From: a virus
DNA: 34,182 bases
Direction: 5' to 3' (one strand)
IMG/VR virus record: IMGVR_UViG_3300033148_004142
Span: 1 to 34,182 of that record
Under the pieces are notes generated by a model. That model was not told the origin of the DNA and did no database searches. It saw only the letters and a list, made by a program, of their open reading frames with translations. The translations under genes and the position numbers were made by a program. The first letter of the stretch is position 1. Every line of letters starts with the position of its first letter. Shown piece after piece: positions 15,658 through 23,322 of the stretch.

Positions 15658-17584
15658 CTTTACTACCTCCTTTCGCCTCTAATCGGGCCATTCTCTCCTC
15701 CTGAGCTTTCATCTGCTCACTAAGGATTTGTTGATGTTGCTGTATATGAGTTTGAAAACTCACTTCAAGAACAAGAAATTTCTTCATATCATCCACCTTC
15801 AGTTTCTGATACTCAGGTTGCTTCCTCGCAAGATTATGTTCCTCAATATGAACAGCATGATTATCGTACAAGTTAACTATATGAGTTATCTCTGGTTGAC
15901 TTGTCAAAGCGTAATTCTCAATCTTAGCATTCTGCCTATCCAAATGAGATTCCTTGAAGATGTCTTGGATGTCATCAGGTACTTCTTCAAGCATTCGAAG
16001 CACCCTTTCTCGAGTTCTCTCATCTTCTGGACTTCCATAGAGGCCTTCCTTGTAGTTCTCCTTAATCCGAAACTGTCTTGCTATTTTAGAATCAGGAAGA
16101 CTGCTCTCCTTAAGCACATGAACATCAGTATTATTCTTTAAATCAGCTCCCTTAAAATTAAACACCTCATATTCAGCAGACCTTCCAGATACACTGATTG
16201 TTCTTGCTGTAGTGTATCCCTTTTGTATCCTTCGAAGTACCCTTCCCATACAGGCTTCAAGACCCTCCTCAAAGATTGCATGAGTAGGTACATTCCCAAA
16301 ATCATCTTGCTCAAGAAGCAAGGCTACCATCTCCCCACTTCGAATATCAGATTTATTAGTTCCTTGAGTCACTTCATGCTGATGATAAAGTTCCATAAGA
16401 CTTGATGCTACAATCATGAGAGTTTGCTGATAGGTAGCAGGAAGCCCCTTGATAGTCATCATCTCAGGCTTATGCCCCATCACAGGATTATAAAGAATCC
16501 TTTGACCATGAGAATCATCGGGAAGTGTTTCTACCTTAGCATTCCTTGGAATAAGCCATTTCCCTCTTGCCATAACTCTATTGAACTCGGCAATATCACC
16601 TAATGTTCTGTTCCAGATCTTCTGCAACCAGATAGCAGCTTCTGTAGTTGCCATTCCATGAAAGACTCCAGGAATTTCAATGTCTTTGAAATGCTCCATA
16701 TGGTAGTAATTAAAAGGATAGTCACTCTGCTCAAGAACAATTCCATTAGCTCCAATTATGAAAAGTCCCTTCGGAAATTCAGTATTCGGTTGAATATAAA
16801 GCTGTATCTCTATAGCTCCTTCAAGTTTATGAATAGCAGTAACAGCACCTGACAAAGTACCAAATAAAGCGGCTGTATCAACAAAAGGAATAGGCCTTGT
16901 CTCTGGGGAAACCTCCCCACCTCTCTTATATCTCGAGAAGTACTCAAGAGGACGAAACTTAGCTTTCCACATCCAGGGGAAAGAATGAAGGTCACAGTCA
17001 TTAAGACCACTTGCAGGAACTCCAATCTCAAACGGAGACCAAACTCCACACTCTACATCTCCCAGATATTCTACTTCTCCCTTATCATTAATCGTCTCTG
17101 GGCCAGCCTTTGGGTTCCATCTATCATCCAGAAAGCCATTACCACAAGAATAAATCCAACCTCCAAGCTCCCGAATTTTCTTCCTCATTTGGCCTTGTCT
17201 CCAGAAACTCTTTAGAACCTTATCTCCTACCTTTGCAGCCTTAATATCTTCTTGATCAGTAGAAGAAGGAACTACACTCATCCGAGGATTATTCCTAATA
17301 AGCCTTGAAATCTGTTTCTGGTATCTTGGAAGTATCTTGTTATCTACTACCCTAAGCCTTCCTTTCCTCTGAGCAATATGTTGGAGAAGTTGAGCAGCTT
17401 GGTTATAAAAAGTGTATTGCTTACCCCCAAGAAAACTCAGATTGATAAGCCACTTCTGCTCATAGGGCTTCCGTAACTCCATCCCTATTTCAAACTTCTC
17501 TTTTATTAAAAACCAGAGTTTATCCTTCCCAACTCCTTTAGCAGTCTTCTTCAGCATAGATTTAACTGTTCGTTTTGTAGCCAT
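15647..17584 (-). CDS. Portal protein
   Basis: A 645-aa protein of the size and layout of P22-like/podoviral portals. A basic N-terminus is followed by a helical clip region (WLINLSFLGGKQYTFYN and DNKILPRYQKQISRLIRNNPRM at about 46-110), a Trp/Gly-rich wing (GGWIYSCGNGFLDDRWNP), and GVFHGMATTEAAIWLQKIWNRTLGDIAEF, which is the long stem-helix signature with the portal motif of neighbouring Asn residues. The C-terminal 80 residues are His/Gln-rich coiled coil. It forms the 12-mer through which DNA passes at one capsid vertex; order terminase-portal-scaffold-capsid supports the call. Confidence 0.85.
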   Translation of the reverse strand: MATKRTVKSMLKKTAKGVGKDKLWFLIKEKFEIGMELRKPYEQKWLINLSFLGGKQYTFYNQAAQLLQHIAQRKGRLRVVDNKILPRYQKQISRLIRNNPRMSVVPSSTDQEDIKAAKVGDKVLKSFWRQGQMRKKIRELGGWIYSCGNGFLDDRWNPKAGPETINDKGEVEYLGDVECGVWSPFEIGVPASGLNDCDLHSFPWMWKAKFRPLEYFSRYKRGGEVSPETRPIPFVDTAALFGTLSGAVTAIHKLEGAIEIQLYIQPNTEFPKGLFIIGANGIVLEQSDYPFNYYHMEHFKDIEIPGVFHGMATTEAAIWLQKIWNRTLGDIAEFNRVMARGKWLIPRNAKVETLPDDSHGQRILYNPVMGHKPEMMTIKGLPATYQQTLMIVASSLMELYHQHEVTQGTNKSDIRSGEMVALLLEQDDFGNVPTHAIFEEGLEACMGRVLRRIQKGYTTARTISVSGRSAEYEVFNFKGADLKNNTDVHVLKESSLPDSKIARQFRIKENYKEGLYGSPEDERTRERVLRMLEEVPDDIQDIFKESHLDRQNAKIENYALTSQPEITHIVNLYDNHAVHIEEHNLARKQPEYQKLKVDDMKKFLVLEVSFQTHIQQHQQILSEQMKAQEERMARLEAKGGSKGGK

Positions 17585-17595
17585 CCTAATCCCAC

Positions 17596-17634
17596 CTAAA
17601 GACCTCCAAAGAATTTTGATACAGTATCTGTCAT
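17596..17634 (-). CDS. Possible 12-codon mini-ORF upstream of portal
   Basis: ATG at 17634 with GGAGATTGGGG upstream, encoding MTDTVSKFFGGL then TAG, ends 11 nt before the portal start. It may be a leader peptide coupling translation to portal, or a remnant of a longer small gene in the 97-nt gap. It is too short to prove. Confidence 0.2.
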   Translation of the reverse strand: MTDTVSKFFGGL

Positions 17635-17681
17635 CCCCAATCTCCTACTCCTGAGCCAGGCGCCTGAAGCCCACTACTCTT

Positions 17682-17975
17682 TCACTCCTTACCCCTTTCC
17701 ATAAGTCTCTCATAGTCAGCCCAAAGATCTTGTCTTCTTTCTATACCCCTTTTATAGTTTTCCATAATAGGAAGATTCATTCCATAAGGACTTTGATACT
17801 CAGGTTGAGGAACAGTAGGCCTTCTCTCTGGTTCAATAGCACCATAACTACCTACATCTTGACCTTCTTCTGAGCCTTTCCAAAGCTTCATATAGTCTCC
17901 CCACATTTTCCCCCAGAAGTCTTTAGGAATCTCCCAAAAGAACTCTGAAGCCCAGTCACTAAATCCCTCAGCCAT
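17682..17975 (-). CDS. Small Trp-rich late protein
   Basis: A 97-aa protein. The N-terminal 35 residues are strongly aromatic (WASEFFWEIPKDFWGKMWGDYMKLW, with seven or so Trp/Phe), like a membrane-interface or packing helix; the middle is Pro/Gln-rich and the end charged and helical. GGAGAATAAAG precedes the start. The gene begins 15 nt after the 23-bp palindrome at 17991 and may open the portal-head module. No family recognised. Confidence 0.65.
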   Translation of the reverse strand: MAEGFSDWASEFFWEIPKDFWGKMWGDYMKLWKGSEEGQDVGSYGAIEPERRPTVPQPEYQSPYGMNLPIMENYKRGIERRQDLWADYERLMERGKE

Positions 17976-17990
17976 CTTTATTCTCCAGTA

Positions 17991-18013
17991 AAAGGTTCGA
18001 TGTTTGAATCTTT
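17991..18013 (-). repeat. 23-bp module-boundary palindrome, copy 3
   Basis: Arms AAAGGTTCGA and TTTGAATCTTT with a centre of TGT, the most diverged copy (TTCGA instead of TTCAA). It overlaps the stop codon of the 93-aa gene by two bases and sits before the 97-aa gene. Confidence 0.8.
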
Positions 18014-18293
18014 ACTCATCTGATTCAACAACCTCTCCGGCTATATCCTCATCTTCTCCAAGTACATAAGGAGCAGTAACTTCTCCTCCTCCAGGAAGTG
18101 TATAGGTCTTCAACTCCGGTATATCCCTCGCCATAAGTCTGTCCATGAGATCTTTGTTCTGCAGCTCAAGTCTCTTAATATGCTCCCTAAGAACTACCAA
18201 AGCAGCAGTCTCCTTCTTAGCGGCAAGAAGCCTATGCTGGAGAAGTCCCTCAATTTTCTCAAGTAATTCAAATACCTTCTTGGCTTTAAACAT
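18012..18293 (-). CDS. Small coiled-coil protein with acidic tail
   Basis: A 93-aa protein. Residues about 5-55 form a long amphipathic helix with Leu spacing (VFELLEKIEGLLQHRLLAAKK, LVVLREHIKRLELQNKDL), probable coiled coil. The last 15 residues are very acidic. AGGAGG lies 7 nt before the ATG. No family is recognised; it is located between terminase and portal. The acidic tail mimics scaffold or DNA-mimic segments, which is only an analogy. Confidence 0.65.
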   Translation of the reverse strand: MFKAKKVFELLEKIEGLLQHRLLAAKKETAALVVLREHIKRLELQNKDLMDRLMARDIPELKTYTLPGGGEVTAPYVLGEDEDIAGEVVESDE

Positions 18294-18368
18294 AATAACC
18301 TCCTAAAAAAAGACCAAAAAACCAAAGACATAACAAAAAAAACCAACAGCCAACGAACTGCAGAGGCA

Positions 18369-18527
18369 CTACTTTTTTGGCTTCTTCCTCGTTGGCTTCC
18401 AACCGTGAGCGATTCCTCTTAGTAAATTAGCTTGCTTCTGAGCCTTTGCTTTGGTAGTACTCTTAGCAGAAACCTTTCCACCATGAGATACTCGATATCC
18501 ATCTATCTTCTTTACTTTAACTGGCAT
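18369..18527 (-). CDS. Short basic late protein
   Basis: A 52-aa protein beginning MPVKVKKIDGYRVSHGGKVS. I place the start at the ATG at 18527, which overlaps the stop of the 92-aa gene as TAATG and has AAAAGGGGAG upstream; an upstream TTG start would add 11 residues inside that gene and is less likely. The pattern VDGYRVSHGGKVSAKxTTK...ANLLRGxxHGWKP is one I have seen in short hypothetical proteins of many phages. It is highly basic (Lys/Arg-rich C-terminus), so nucleic acid binding is possible. A 74-bp gap rich in T on the sense strand follows it before the 93-aa gene in the map. Confidence 0.7.
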   Translation of the reverse strand: MPVKVKKIDGYRVSHGGKVSAKSTTKAKAQKQANLLRGIAHGWKPTRKKPKK

Positions 18528-18805
18528 TACCACTTCTCCCCTTTTAAAGTGTCTTTGCAACGAGAACTTACTAACTCCGTAAGAGCAAGAATCTCGGAAG
18601 GGCCTATGTTAGTTGTATACCATCCAAAGCCATAACTGTCTTCCTTATCATCCAGAAGAATAAGCACAGCTTTATTAGGACTCTTGACAGGACTCACTTC
18701 CTCACTAAGCTCCTTAAGGGCTGTTTGAAGCATCCCTTTAATATCCCAAGCTCTTGTGTCGTTTAACTTCTTTGCTATATAAGCAACTTTACCAGTCTTC
18801 TCCAT
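18527..18805 (-). CDS. Small protein of unknown function after TerL
   Basis: A 92-aa protein whose start overlaps the end of the terminase gene by 17 nt. It has a helical N-terminal half and a strand pair AVLILLDDKEDSYGFGWYTTNIG at about 46-68. This ligand-domain-like alpha/beta layout is not assigned to a family. The tight overlaps on both sides support a real gene translated with TerL. Confidence 0.65.
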   Translation of the reverse strand: MEKTGKVAYIAKKLNDTRAWDIKGMLQTALKELSEEVSPVKSPNKAVLILLDDKEDSYGFGWYTTNIGPSEILALTELVSSRCKDTLKGEKW

Positions 18806-20621
18806 AGAATTCTACCTCCTCTCTGTCCTCAAGAGCTTTCTTTTGAAGTGCAGTAGCAAGACATCTTCCCTCAATAGAAATATCCTCATCAACAACATGA
18901 TCTTCTCTGTTAAATTCCCTTATAGCCATAGGATCATAGCTGGGTCTTGCCTCCTTAACTTCTTCGTAGTCAAGAGGTGCAATCTCATCTATCTGAAGTG
19001 TGATACCAAAGCTAATAACTCCATCATCATGAGCCCCGGACTTTGCTTGAGCTTTCCCTGTCTTACTCCTCACGAAGGTCATAAGCTCTCCAACGATCCT
19101 CTGACTATTAATCTTCCCAGTCCTACCAATAAGATATTGCTTGATCCCAGAGATAAGTTCATTTCTTGAGTTTGTGTCTGTTCTCCAGCCCTTCTTATAT
19201 GAGACTCCTCCCTTCACAACATCATATCTTGGAGCCATGAATAAATTCACTACTCCAAGAAGCATACAAAGATCAAAGGTCGAGAGGCCTGGGCCGTTAG
19301 TCTCAATCCCACACCAAGGAGAATCTGCTGAATCAGGCTCTGGGGAGTAGACATCTTGGACTATCTTAATAATCCTTGAGGCAAGTACCTCATCGAACTG
19401 ACTCCAGTAGATTGCATCTACATTCTTAGTGATTCTATTTAGTACTGTACCAAAGAGATAGTCTCCTCCTTCTTTTCCTTCAACAATATCCCATCCAGTA
19501 GCATATCGATGCTTAGGATTAAACTTTTCATAGATTATAAGGTAACCTTCCTCCGAGAACGGAGCTTCGTCAAGAAGTTCTATCTCAAGTTCCTCTAATT
19601 TGAGCTTCCCCCAGAGGATAGGCTCCTCTTTCAATTTATGGTAGAAGCGAAGCGAAATCCCTGCTTTTCCCTCAAAAACAGGATTCCCAGATCCAATATA
19701 ATCAATATCTAATTCTTGTAATACTTCTGAGGGACTTCGTCTTTTACACTCTTTGTTATACCAAGGAGAGACTAACTTCTCATCTGGCTCCCAATCTTCC
19801 CTCATCTGAGCTTTATCCTCCTCATTGGGAGGTGGCCAAACACAGGAAATTCCTAATGACTTCTCTGGATGAAGTTTCCAGTGAAGGGTAAGGCGTTTAG
19901 TTCTTCCATCTGTAACAAGTCCATAATACTGCCCTGCTGCCCCAAAAGGAGTAGATACCGCAATCCTACAGGGCGTGGCATCTCCTGCAGCTGTCCAGGC
20001 AGATTCATCAGTAGATTCCCATTTGGCAAACTCGTCGAATAAAACAGCTGCGTATCGTCCACCAGTCGAAAAGTTGGCATTGTTAGACTCACCTCCAATT
20101 ACTGCACCAGTCTCAGGATTCCACAACCTCATGAAGTTGTCATGTTTCCCTCGAATAAAGCCCTTTGGTCTGAGCCACCAAGGGAGTCGGTAGAGAGCGT
20201 AACGAGCTTTATGGAATAAAGTTCTTGGGTCTCCTGTTTTGTCAACATAGTCCTCAATTCTGCTTCCGAGGAGGAAGTCCGCTCCTCCTACTGGATCAAG
20301 CCAATGGTAGAGAAACACCAGTATAACACTCCATGTGACTCCCATATCTCTGCTCTTTTCGATAACGAGGTCTTTTCCGACATTTATACTCTCTTGTATG
20401 TCAAGGATCTCACCTTCTTGGAAGTCCCAAAGGGAAAATGGAATCTCGTGGAGAGGTCGCTTCCTTGGATCATAGGTATAGAAGAATCCACTAAAAGCAA
20501 AGACAATATCTCGGAAGAACATTTCCTTGAGCATCTCTCTGAATTCCATATCCTCTGTCGCTCGTCGGAGTACCTTGTTCCTCCAGCGTAAGTTCTCGAT
20601 CCGATCCTTAGGAATTTCCAT
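18789..20621 (-). CDS. Terminase large subunit (packaging ATPase-nuclease)
   Basis: A 610-aa protein with both TerL domains. The ATPase has a non-canonical Walker A KSRDMGVTW at residues 89-97 and Walker B VLFDEF at about 193-198 with the catalytic Glu; the STPFGAAGQYYG coupling segment follows at 223-234. The C-terminal RNase H-like nuclease has candidate metal ligands Asp378 (GWDIVEG), Glu440 (GIETNG) and Asp532/533 (GAHDDGV). It packages DNA through the portal and cuts concatemers. A ribosome binding site is weak (AAGGA about 20 nt upstream), so expression may depend on read-through from the preceding gene. Length is normal for podoviral and myoviral terminases. Confidence 0.92.
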   Translation of the reverse strand: MEIPKDRIENLRWRNKVLRRATEDMEFREMLKEMFFRDIVFAFSGFFYTYDPRKRPLHEIPFSLWDFQEGEILDIQESINVGKDLVIEKSRDMGVTWSVILVFLYHWLDPVGGADFLLGSRIEDYVDKTGDPRTLFHKARYALYRLPWWLRPKGFIRGKHDNFMRLWNPETGAVIGGESNNANFSTGGRYAAVLFDEFAKWESTDESAWTAAGDATPCRIAVSTPFGAAGQYYGLVTDGRTKRLTLHWKLHPEKSLGISCVWPPPNEEDKAQMREDWEPDEKLVSPWYNKECKRRSPSEVLQELDIDYIGSGNPVFEGKAGISLRFYHKLKEEPILWGKLKLEELEIELLDEAPFSEEGYLIIYEKFNPKHRYATGWDIVEGKEGGDYLFGTVLNRITKNVDAIYWSQFDEVLASRIIKIVQDVYSPEPDSADSPWCGIETNGPGLSTFDLCMLLGVVNLFMAPRYDVVKGGVSYKKGWRTDTNSRNELISGIKQYLIGRTGKINSQRIVGELMTFVRSKTGKAQAKSGAHDDGVISFGITLQIDEIAPLDYEEVKEARPSYDPMAIREFNREDHVVDEDISIEGRCLATALQKKALEDREEVEFYGEDW

Positions 20622-20653
20622 TTCACTTTACTACTTTAAGTCCTTTTTTCTCT

Positions 20654-22036
20654 CTACCTTCCAAGTTTCCTCTTAGCCCAGGTAATAACCTTTAGACTGT
20701 GTTTAGAAATATCTCCCAATATAAACTTGGCCACTGCATCAAATTCCTTTGGGTGTACAGACGTAGCTTCACCCCCTGGGCCATATACTAGGTCAACACC
20801 AATCTTATTATAAGGATTATCGTACCGTATATCAGTAAATTTAATATCATGCTCCTTGAAGTATTTAATTCTTCCTACTATTTTTTCGGGGGTGATAGGA
20901 ACCTTTCCTGTAGATAATCCTGTTACTTTAATTCCTTCTTCCCCCCACCTCTCGGCTATACCTGCAAGCTCATCCAGCTCCATTTCTCTAAGTTTATCTC
21001 CATACTTCTTCCCAACCTTTTTTCGTCTGAGAACTTCTAGATCATCTAATCCAAGAATATCCTTAATCTTTTCTTCTGATTTTCTAATATGAGGCCCATA
21101 AGGCATAGTTTGTTTTGGAAGTTTACTTCCATAAGATTCAAGAGCCTTCGCTCCCCTTATTGCCACAGGGATCTCTCTTTCTCCTCCTTGAGCAAAGCCT
21201 TCATATTTTCCTGTAGGTATTCCTCTACCCTCAAGCATTCCCATAGGGAACTTAGTTCCTTTTTCCATAAATTTACCGGTCTCTCTATCAGCTCCTAAAA
21301 CTTCCCTTAAGTCTTTAATTTGCTTTGGAGTATACACAGGGCCAACTGCTACTTTTCCAAGCTTTCTTTGTTTGAGTTCAAGTAGGGTACGCTTAGCAGT
21401 ATCTATAGGCAAGTTAGACTGTACGATCTTCCACTTGTCTTCTTGTGGAAAGAATGCTTTAATCTTACCCATCATCTTGGACTCATATTTTTGAAGCTCA
21501 TTACTCCAAAATCTATCTTTATATGGCATTAACTCAAATTTAGAGACTTCATTAAGTTTCCATCTTGGAGCATACTCAATCTTTGGTTTAGGGAGTTTAC
21601 TTCGGTAGGCCTCAAGAGCCTCTCGAAGGAATTGACTTTTAAAGCCTTCCTTCATTCTCATGCGAGGATCCTTCATCCCTCTTGCTTTGCGTAGACTTGC
21701 TCGATAAGCAGAAGCGAGTTGTTTTGCATAGAGTTCTGTAGCTTCTTTCCCAAAGGCTATAGCTTCTTCGGTACTTTTAAAAGAGGGAATAGGATATTTT
21801 GTCCTCCGTATCATTCCTCCAAAGCCAGCAAGAGCAATATTCCTAAGACGCTCCATTTGCTCTTCCTTAGGAAGAAAAGCAAAGCCCTCAAGACTCATCC
21901 CCTTATGTGTGCTTCTTAAGAAGCCAGCAAGCCCTTTGCCTCCCCATTTAAGGAAGTCAGTAAGAAGGGTTGGAGGTTGAGACTTAATGAACTCTCCTCT
22001 TATTGTGCTGTACCAATCAGAGTTATCTGTAGGCAT
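20654..22036 (-). CDS. 460-aa basic protein inserted between TerS and TerL
   Basis: A 460-aa, strongly basic protein (many Lys/Arg, also Gly and Pro) that separates the terminase subunits. Its ATG overlaps the TerS stop as TAATG, so it is translationally coupled. The N-terminal 150 residues are helical (EEAIAFGKEATELYAKQLASA); the centre has conserved-looking loops such as GPVYTPKQIKDLREVLGADRETGKF; the C-terminus has FTDIRYDNPYNKIGVDLVYG, a beta hairpin. I recognise no domain. The position suggests a packaging or capsid-associated protein, or a moron. It has no signal peptide. Confidence 0.65.
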   Translation of the reverse strand: MPTDNSDWYSTIRGEFIKSQPPTLLTDFLKWGGKGLAGFLRSTHKGMSLEGFAFLPKEEQMERLRNIALAGFGGMIRRTKYPIPSFKSTEEAIAFGKEATELYAKQLASAYRASLRKARGMKDPRMRMKEGFKSQFLREALEAYRSKLPKPKIEYAPRWKLNEVSKFELMPYKDRFWSNELQKYESKMMGKIKAFFPQEDKWKIVQSNLPIDTAKRTLLELKQRKLGKVAVGPVYTPKQIKDLREVLGADRETGKFMEKGTKFPMGMLEGRGIPTGKYEGFAQGGEREIPVAIRGAKALESYGSKLPKQTMPYGPHIRKSEEKIKDILGLDDLEVLRRKKVGKKYGDKLREMELDELAGIAERWGEEGIKVTGLSTGKVPITPEKIVGRIKYFKEHDIKFTDIRYDNPYNKIGVDLVYGPGGEATSVHPKEFDAVAKFILGDISKHSLKVITWAKRKLGR

Positions 22037-22521
22037 TAGCCTTCTACCTCTACTTCAAGCAGTTCAGTTATCCCACTTCGTAGCTCTTCATCTGACATAT
22101 CTTTGACTTCCTTATGAGCATGGAAGTGGACATGTTTTTGAGGCACTGCCTTCTTCCCATATCCTGTCCTGTCAAGTATCTCAAGAGCAGTGTTCACTCT
22201 GCCCTTAATATCGTGCTCCTTATTCGTGAGGTGCTCATCCACTGTCTCCAGAGCTATTCCTTGACGGATTTCTAATTCCGTTCTCATGTCTACTGCTTCA
22301 TACTCTGCCTGAGCTTCCATTCGATTAAGCTCTGCAAGGAAGAGTGGAGAGTTAGTTATTACTGATATTTGTGTAGGGGTTATCCCAAAGAGCACAGCCA
22401 GCTCTCCTGGTCTCTTTCCTCCAGCTACCATCATCCTTGCCATACTTCTGTGCCAGGGTCTGAGTTGTGCTATAGTAGGAGTAGTAGTTTGCTCTCGGTC
22501 TTGAATTGCAAGTCTGCCCAT
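22036..22521 (-). CDS. Terminase small subunit
   Basis: A 161-aa protein starting at the ATG at 22521 (AAAGGA nearby); a TTG one codon earlier is less likely. Residues about 22-60 hold a helix-turn-helix (MARMMVAGGKRPGELAVLFG then ITPTQISVITNS), as in TerS proteins that recognise the pac or cos site. Residues about 62-120 form the helical oligomerisation core. The C-terminal part carries a His-rich strand (KHVHFHAH) and acidic end. It is first in the late block and upstream of TerL, the expected order. Confidence 0.8.
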   Translation of the reverse strand: MGRLAIQDREQTTTPTIAQLRPWHRSMARMMVAGGKRPGELAVLFGITPTQISVITNSPLFLAELNRMEAQAEYEAVDMRTELEIRQGIALETVDEHLTNKEHDIKGRVNTALEILDRTGYGKKAVPQKHVHFHAHKEVKDMSDEELRSGITELLEVEVEG

Positions 22522-22551
22522 CAAGAGTGTCCTTTCTCTTTAGAGTTATCC

Positions 22552-22578
22552 ATTATTCCCATAATATCTCAATGTCAA
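22552..22578 (-). promoter_or_regulatory. Candidate sigma70-type late promoter
   Basis: On the minus strand TTGACA (22573-22578) is followed after 15 bases by AATAAT (22552-22557). A TerS start at 22521 would have a leader of about 25 nt. The short spacer lowers confidence, and a late operon may need an activator. Confidence 0.4.
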
Positions 22579-22681
22579 GAGAATAGCAAGAGACCATCAT
22601 TTGGTTGTAATGGTAAAAGAGACCTAACTCAAAACTATTTCATGAGGTAGGTTTACCCTGGGGTTAGGGTTTATTACAGAC

Positions 22682-22704
22682 AAAGGTTCAATATTTGAAT
22701 CTTT
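22682..22704 (-). repeat. 23-bp module-boundary palindrome, copy 4
   Basis: Arms AAAGGTTCAA and TTTGAATCTTT around a central AT-rich triplet. It lies about 105 bp upstream of the candidate late promoter and 160 bp before TerS, the farthest of the left-arm copies from a start codon. Confidence 0.88.
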
Positions 22705-22863
22705 CCTCGGAATTTATTCCCTCGTAGGGAGTCTCAAATTTCAGATGGGTAGTCTCTGGGCCTTTACCGCACCCCCAAAACTCTTAAATCCCCCCAGAGG
22801 CTTTTCCACCACCAGAAATGAATGACGCCTCATTCAATATAAAGTATGACACCTTTGTAAGTT

Positions 22864-22878
22864 ATTGAAATCATTGGA
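22864..22878 (+). repeat. ATTGAAATCATTGGA direct repeat, copy 1
   Basis: Exact 15-bp match to the consensus; the context AGTTATTG is shared with copy 4. All five copies point the same way and lie in non-coding DNA. Confidence 0.8.
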
Positions 22879-22889
22879 GAATCAGCATA

Positions 22890-22994
22890 TTAGTTAGTCT
22901 TAACTAACATTGTTACTCCTACCTATCAAACTTATCTAACAATAACATTGTTACCACTGAGTAACAGTATTAGCCAGTGATGATAGTGTTACTC
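22890..22994. promoter_or_regulatory. Cluster of TAACA/TGTTA palindromes
   Basis: TTAGTTA-GTCT-TAACTAA (22890-22907) is followed by TAACATTGTTA at 22905-22915 and again at 22943-22953, both perfect palindromes. GAGTAACA (22959-22966) and TGTTACTC (22987-22994) form a wider pair, and TGTTACTC also occurs at 22911-22918. The density suggests binding sites for a dimeric regulator close to the rightward promoter. Confidence 0.55.
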
Positions 22995-23019
22995 ATACCA
23001 AACAATGTTTGAGTATACC

Positions 23020-23047
23020 TTGACAAGTGTGCTTTGTGTGTCATAAT
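23020..23047 (+). promoter_or_regulatory. Rightward early promoter (sigma70 type)
   Basis: TTGACA at 23020-23025, a 16-bp spacer and CATAAT at 23042-23047 (five of six matches). The likely transcription start near 23054 places three GTACAA-N4-TTGTAC palindromes 20-130 bp downstream, where a bound protein could block elongation. It reads towards the first early gene. Confidence 0.65.
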
Positions 23048-23075
23048 TGATACATGATCAGGCAAAATACACACA

Positions 23076-23091
23076 GTACAAGATATTGTAC
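23076..23091. promoter_or_regulatory. GTACAA-N4-TTGTAC operator 1
   Basis: Perfect 16-bp palindrome with 6-bp arms and GATA centre. It is one of three with identical arms within 122 bp, the hallmark of a dimeric repressor array. Confidence 0.75.
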
Positions 23092-23105
23092 TTCGATACA
23101 ATTTA

Positions 23106-23121
23106 GTACAATTATTTGTAC
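23106..23121. promoter_or_regulatory. GTACAA-N4-TTGTAC operator 2
   Basis: Same arms as operator 1, centre TTAT. Its start is 30 bp from operator 1, close to three helical turns, so both face the same side of DNA. Confidence 0.75.
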
Positions 23122-23131
23122 CTTCCAAGTC

Positions 23132-23146
23132 ATTGAAATCATTGAA
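23132..23146 (+). repeat. ATTGAAATCATTGGA direct repeat, copy 2
   Basis: Fourteen of fifteen bases match (ATTGAAATCATTGAA). It lies between operators 2 and 3. Confidence 0.7.
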
Positions 23147-23181
23147 CAAATCCCTTGAGATACATACTTATACATACATGG

Positions 23182-23197
23182 GTACAAGAGTTTGTAC
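23182..23197. promoter_or_regulatory. GTACAA-N4-TTGTAC operator 3
   Basis: Same arms, centre GAGT. It lies 76 bp from operator 2, also close to a whole number of turns (about seven). Confidence 0.75.
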
Positions 23198-23237
23198 TTT
23201 ATCAAACGACTGTTCGGGTAACGATTTGGCCTAACAT

Positions 23238-23252
23238 ATTGAAATCATTAAA
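23238..23252 (+). repeat. ATTGAAATCATTGGA direct repeat, copy 3
   Basis: Thirteen of fifteen bases match (ending TTAAA instead of TTGGA); the most diverged copy. Confidence 0.6.
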
Positions 23253-23274
23253 GATTTACGATTTGGTCAGATTT

Positions 23275-23303
23275 GGCATGCGGCTTGCATATTAATGTGA
23301 TAA
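23275..23303 (+). promoter_or_regulatory. Possible second rightward promoter
   Basis: TTGGCA beginning near 23275 is followed after about 17 bases by TGTGAT, a weak -10. If used, transcripts would begin just before the boxB-boxA element. The -10 overlaps the TGTGAT-AAC-ATCACA palindrome, so a bound regulator would block it. Low confidence. Confidence 0.3.
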
Positions 23304-23319
23304 CATCACAAGGCGTGAT
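23296..23319. promoter_or_regulatory. GTGAT/ATCAC palindrome array
   Basis: TGTGAT-AAC-ATCACA (23296-23310) is a perfect palindrome, and the same ATCAC can instead pair with GTGAT at 23315-23319 across a 5-nt loop. This gives either an operator or two exclusive hairpins in the leader RNA. Confidence 0.5.
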
Positions 23320-23322
23320 GCA

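Noticed and set aside
18294-18368. Terminator in the T-rich gap (minus strand)
   Set aside because: There are T-runs but no stable stem directly before them.
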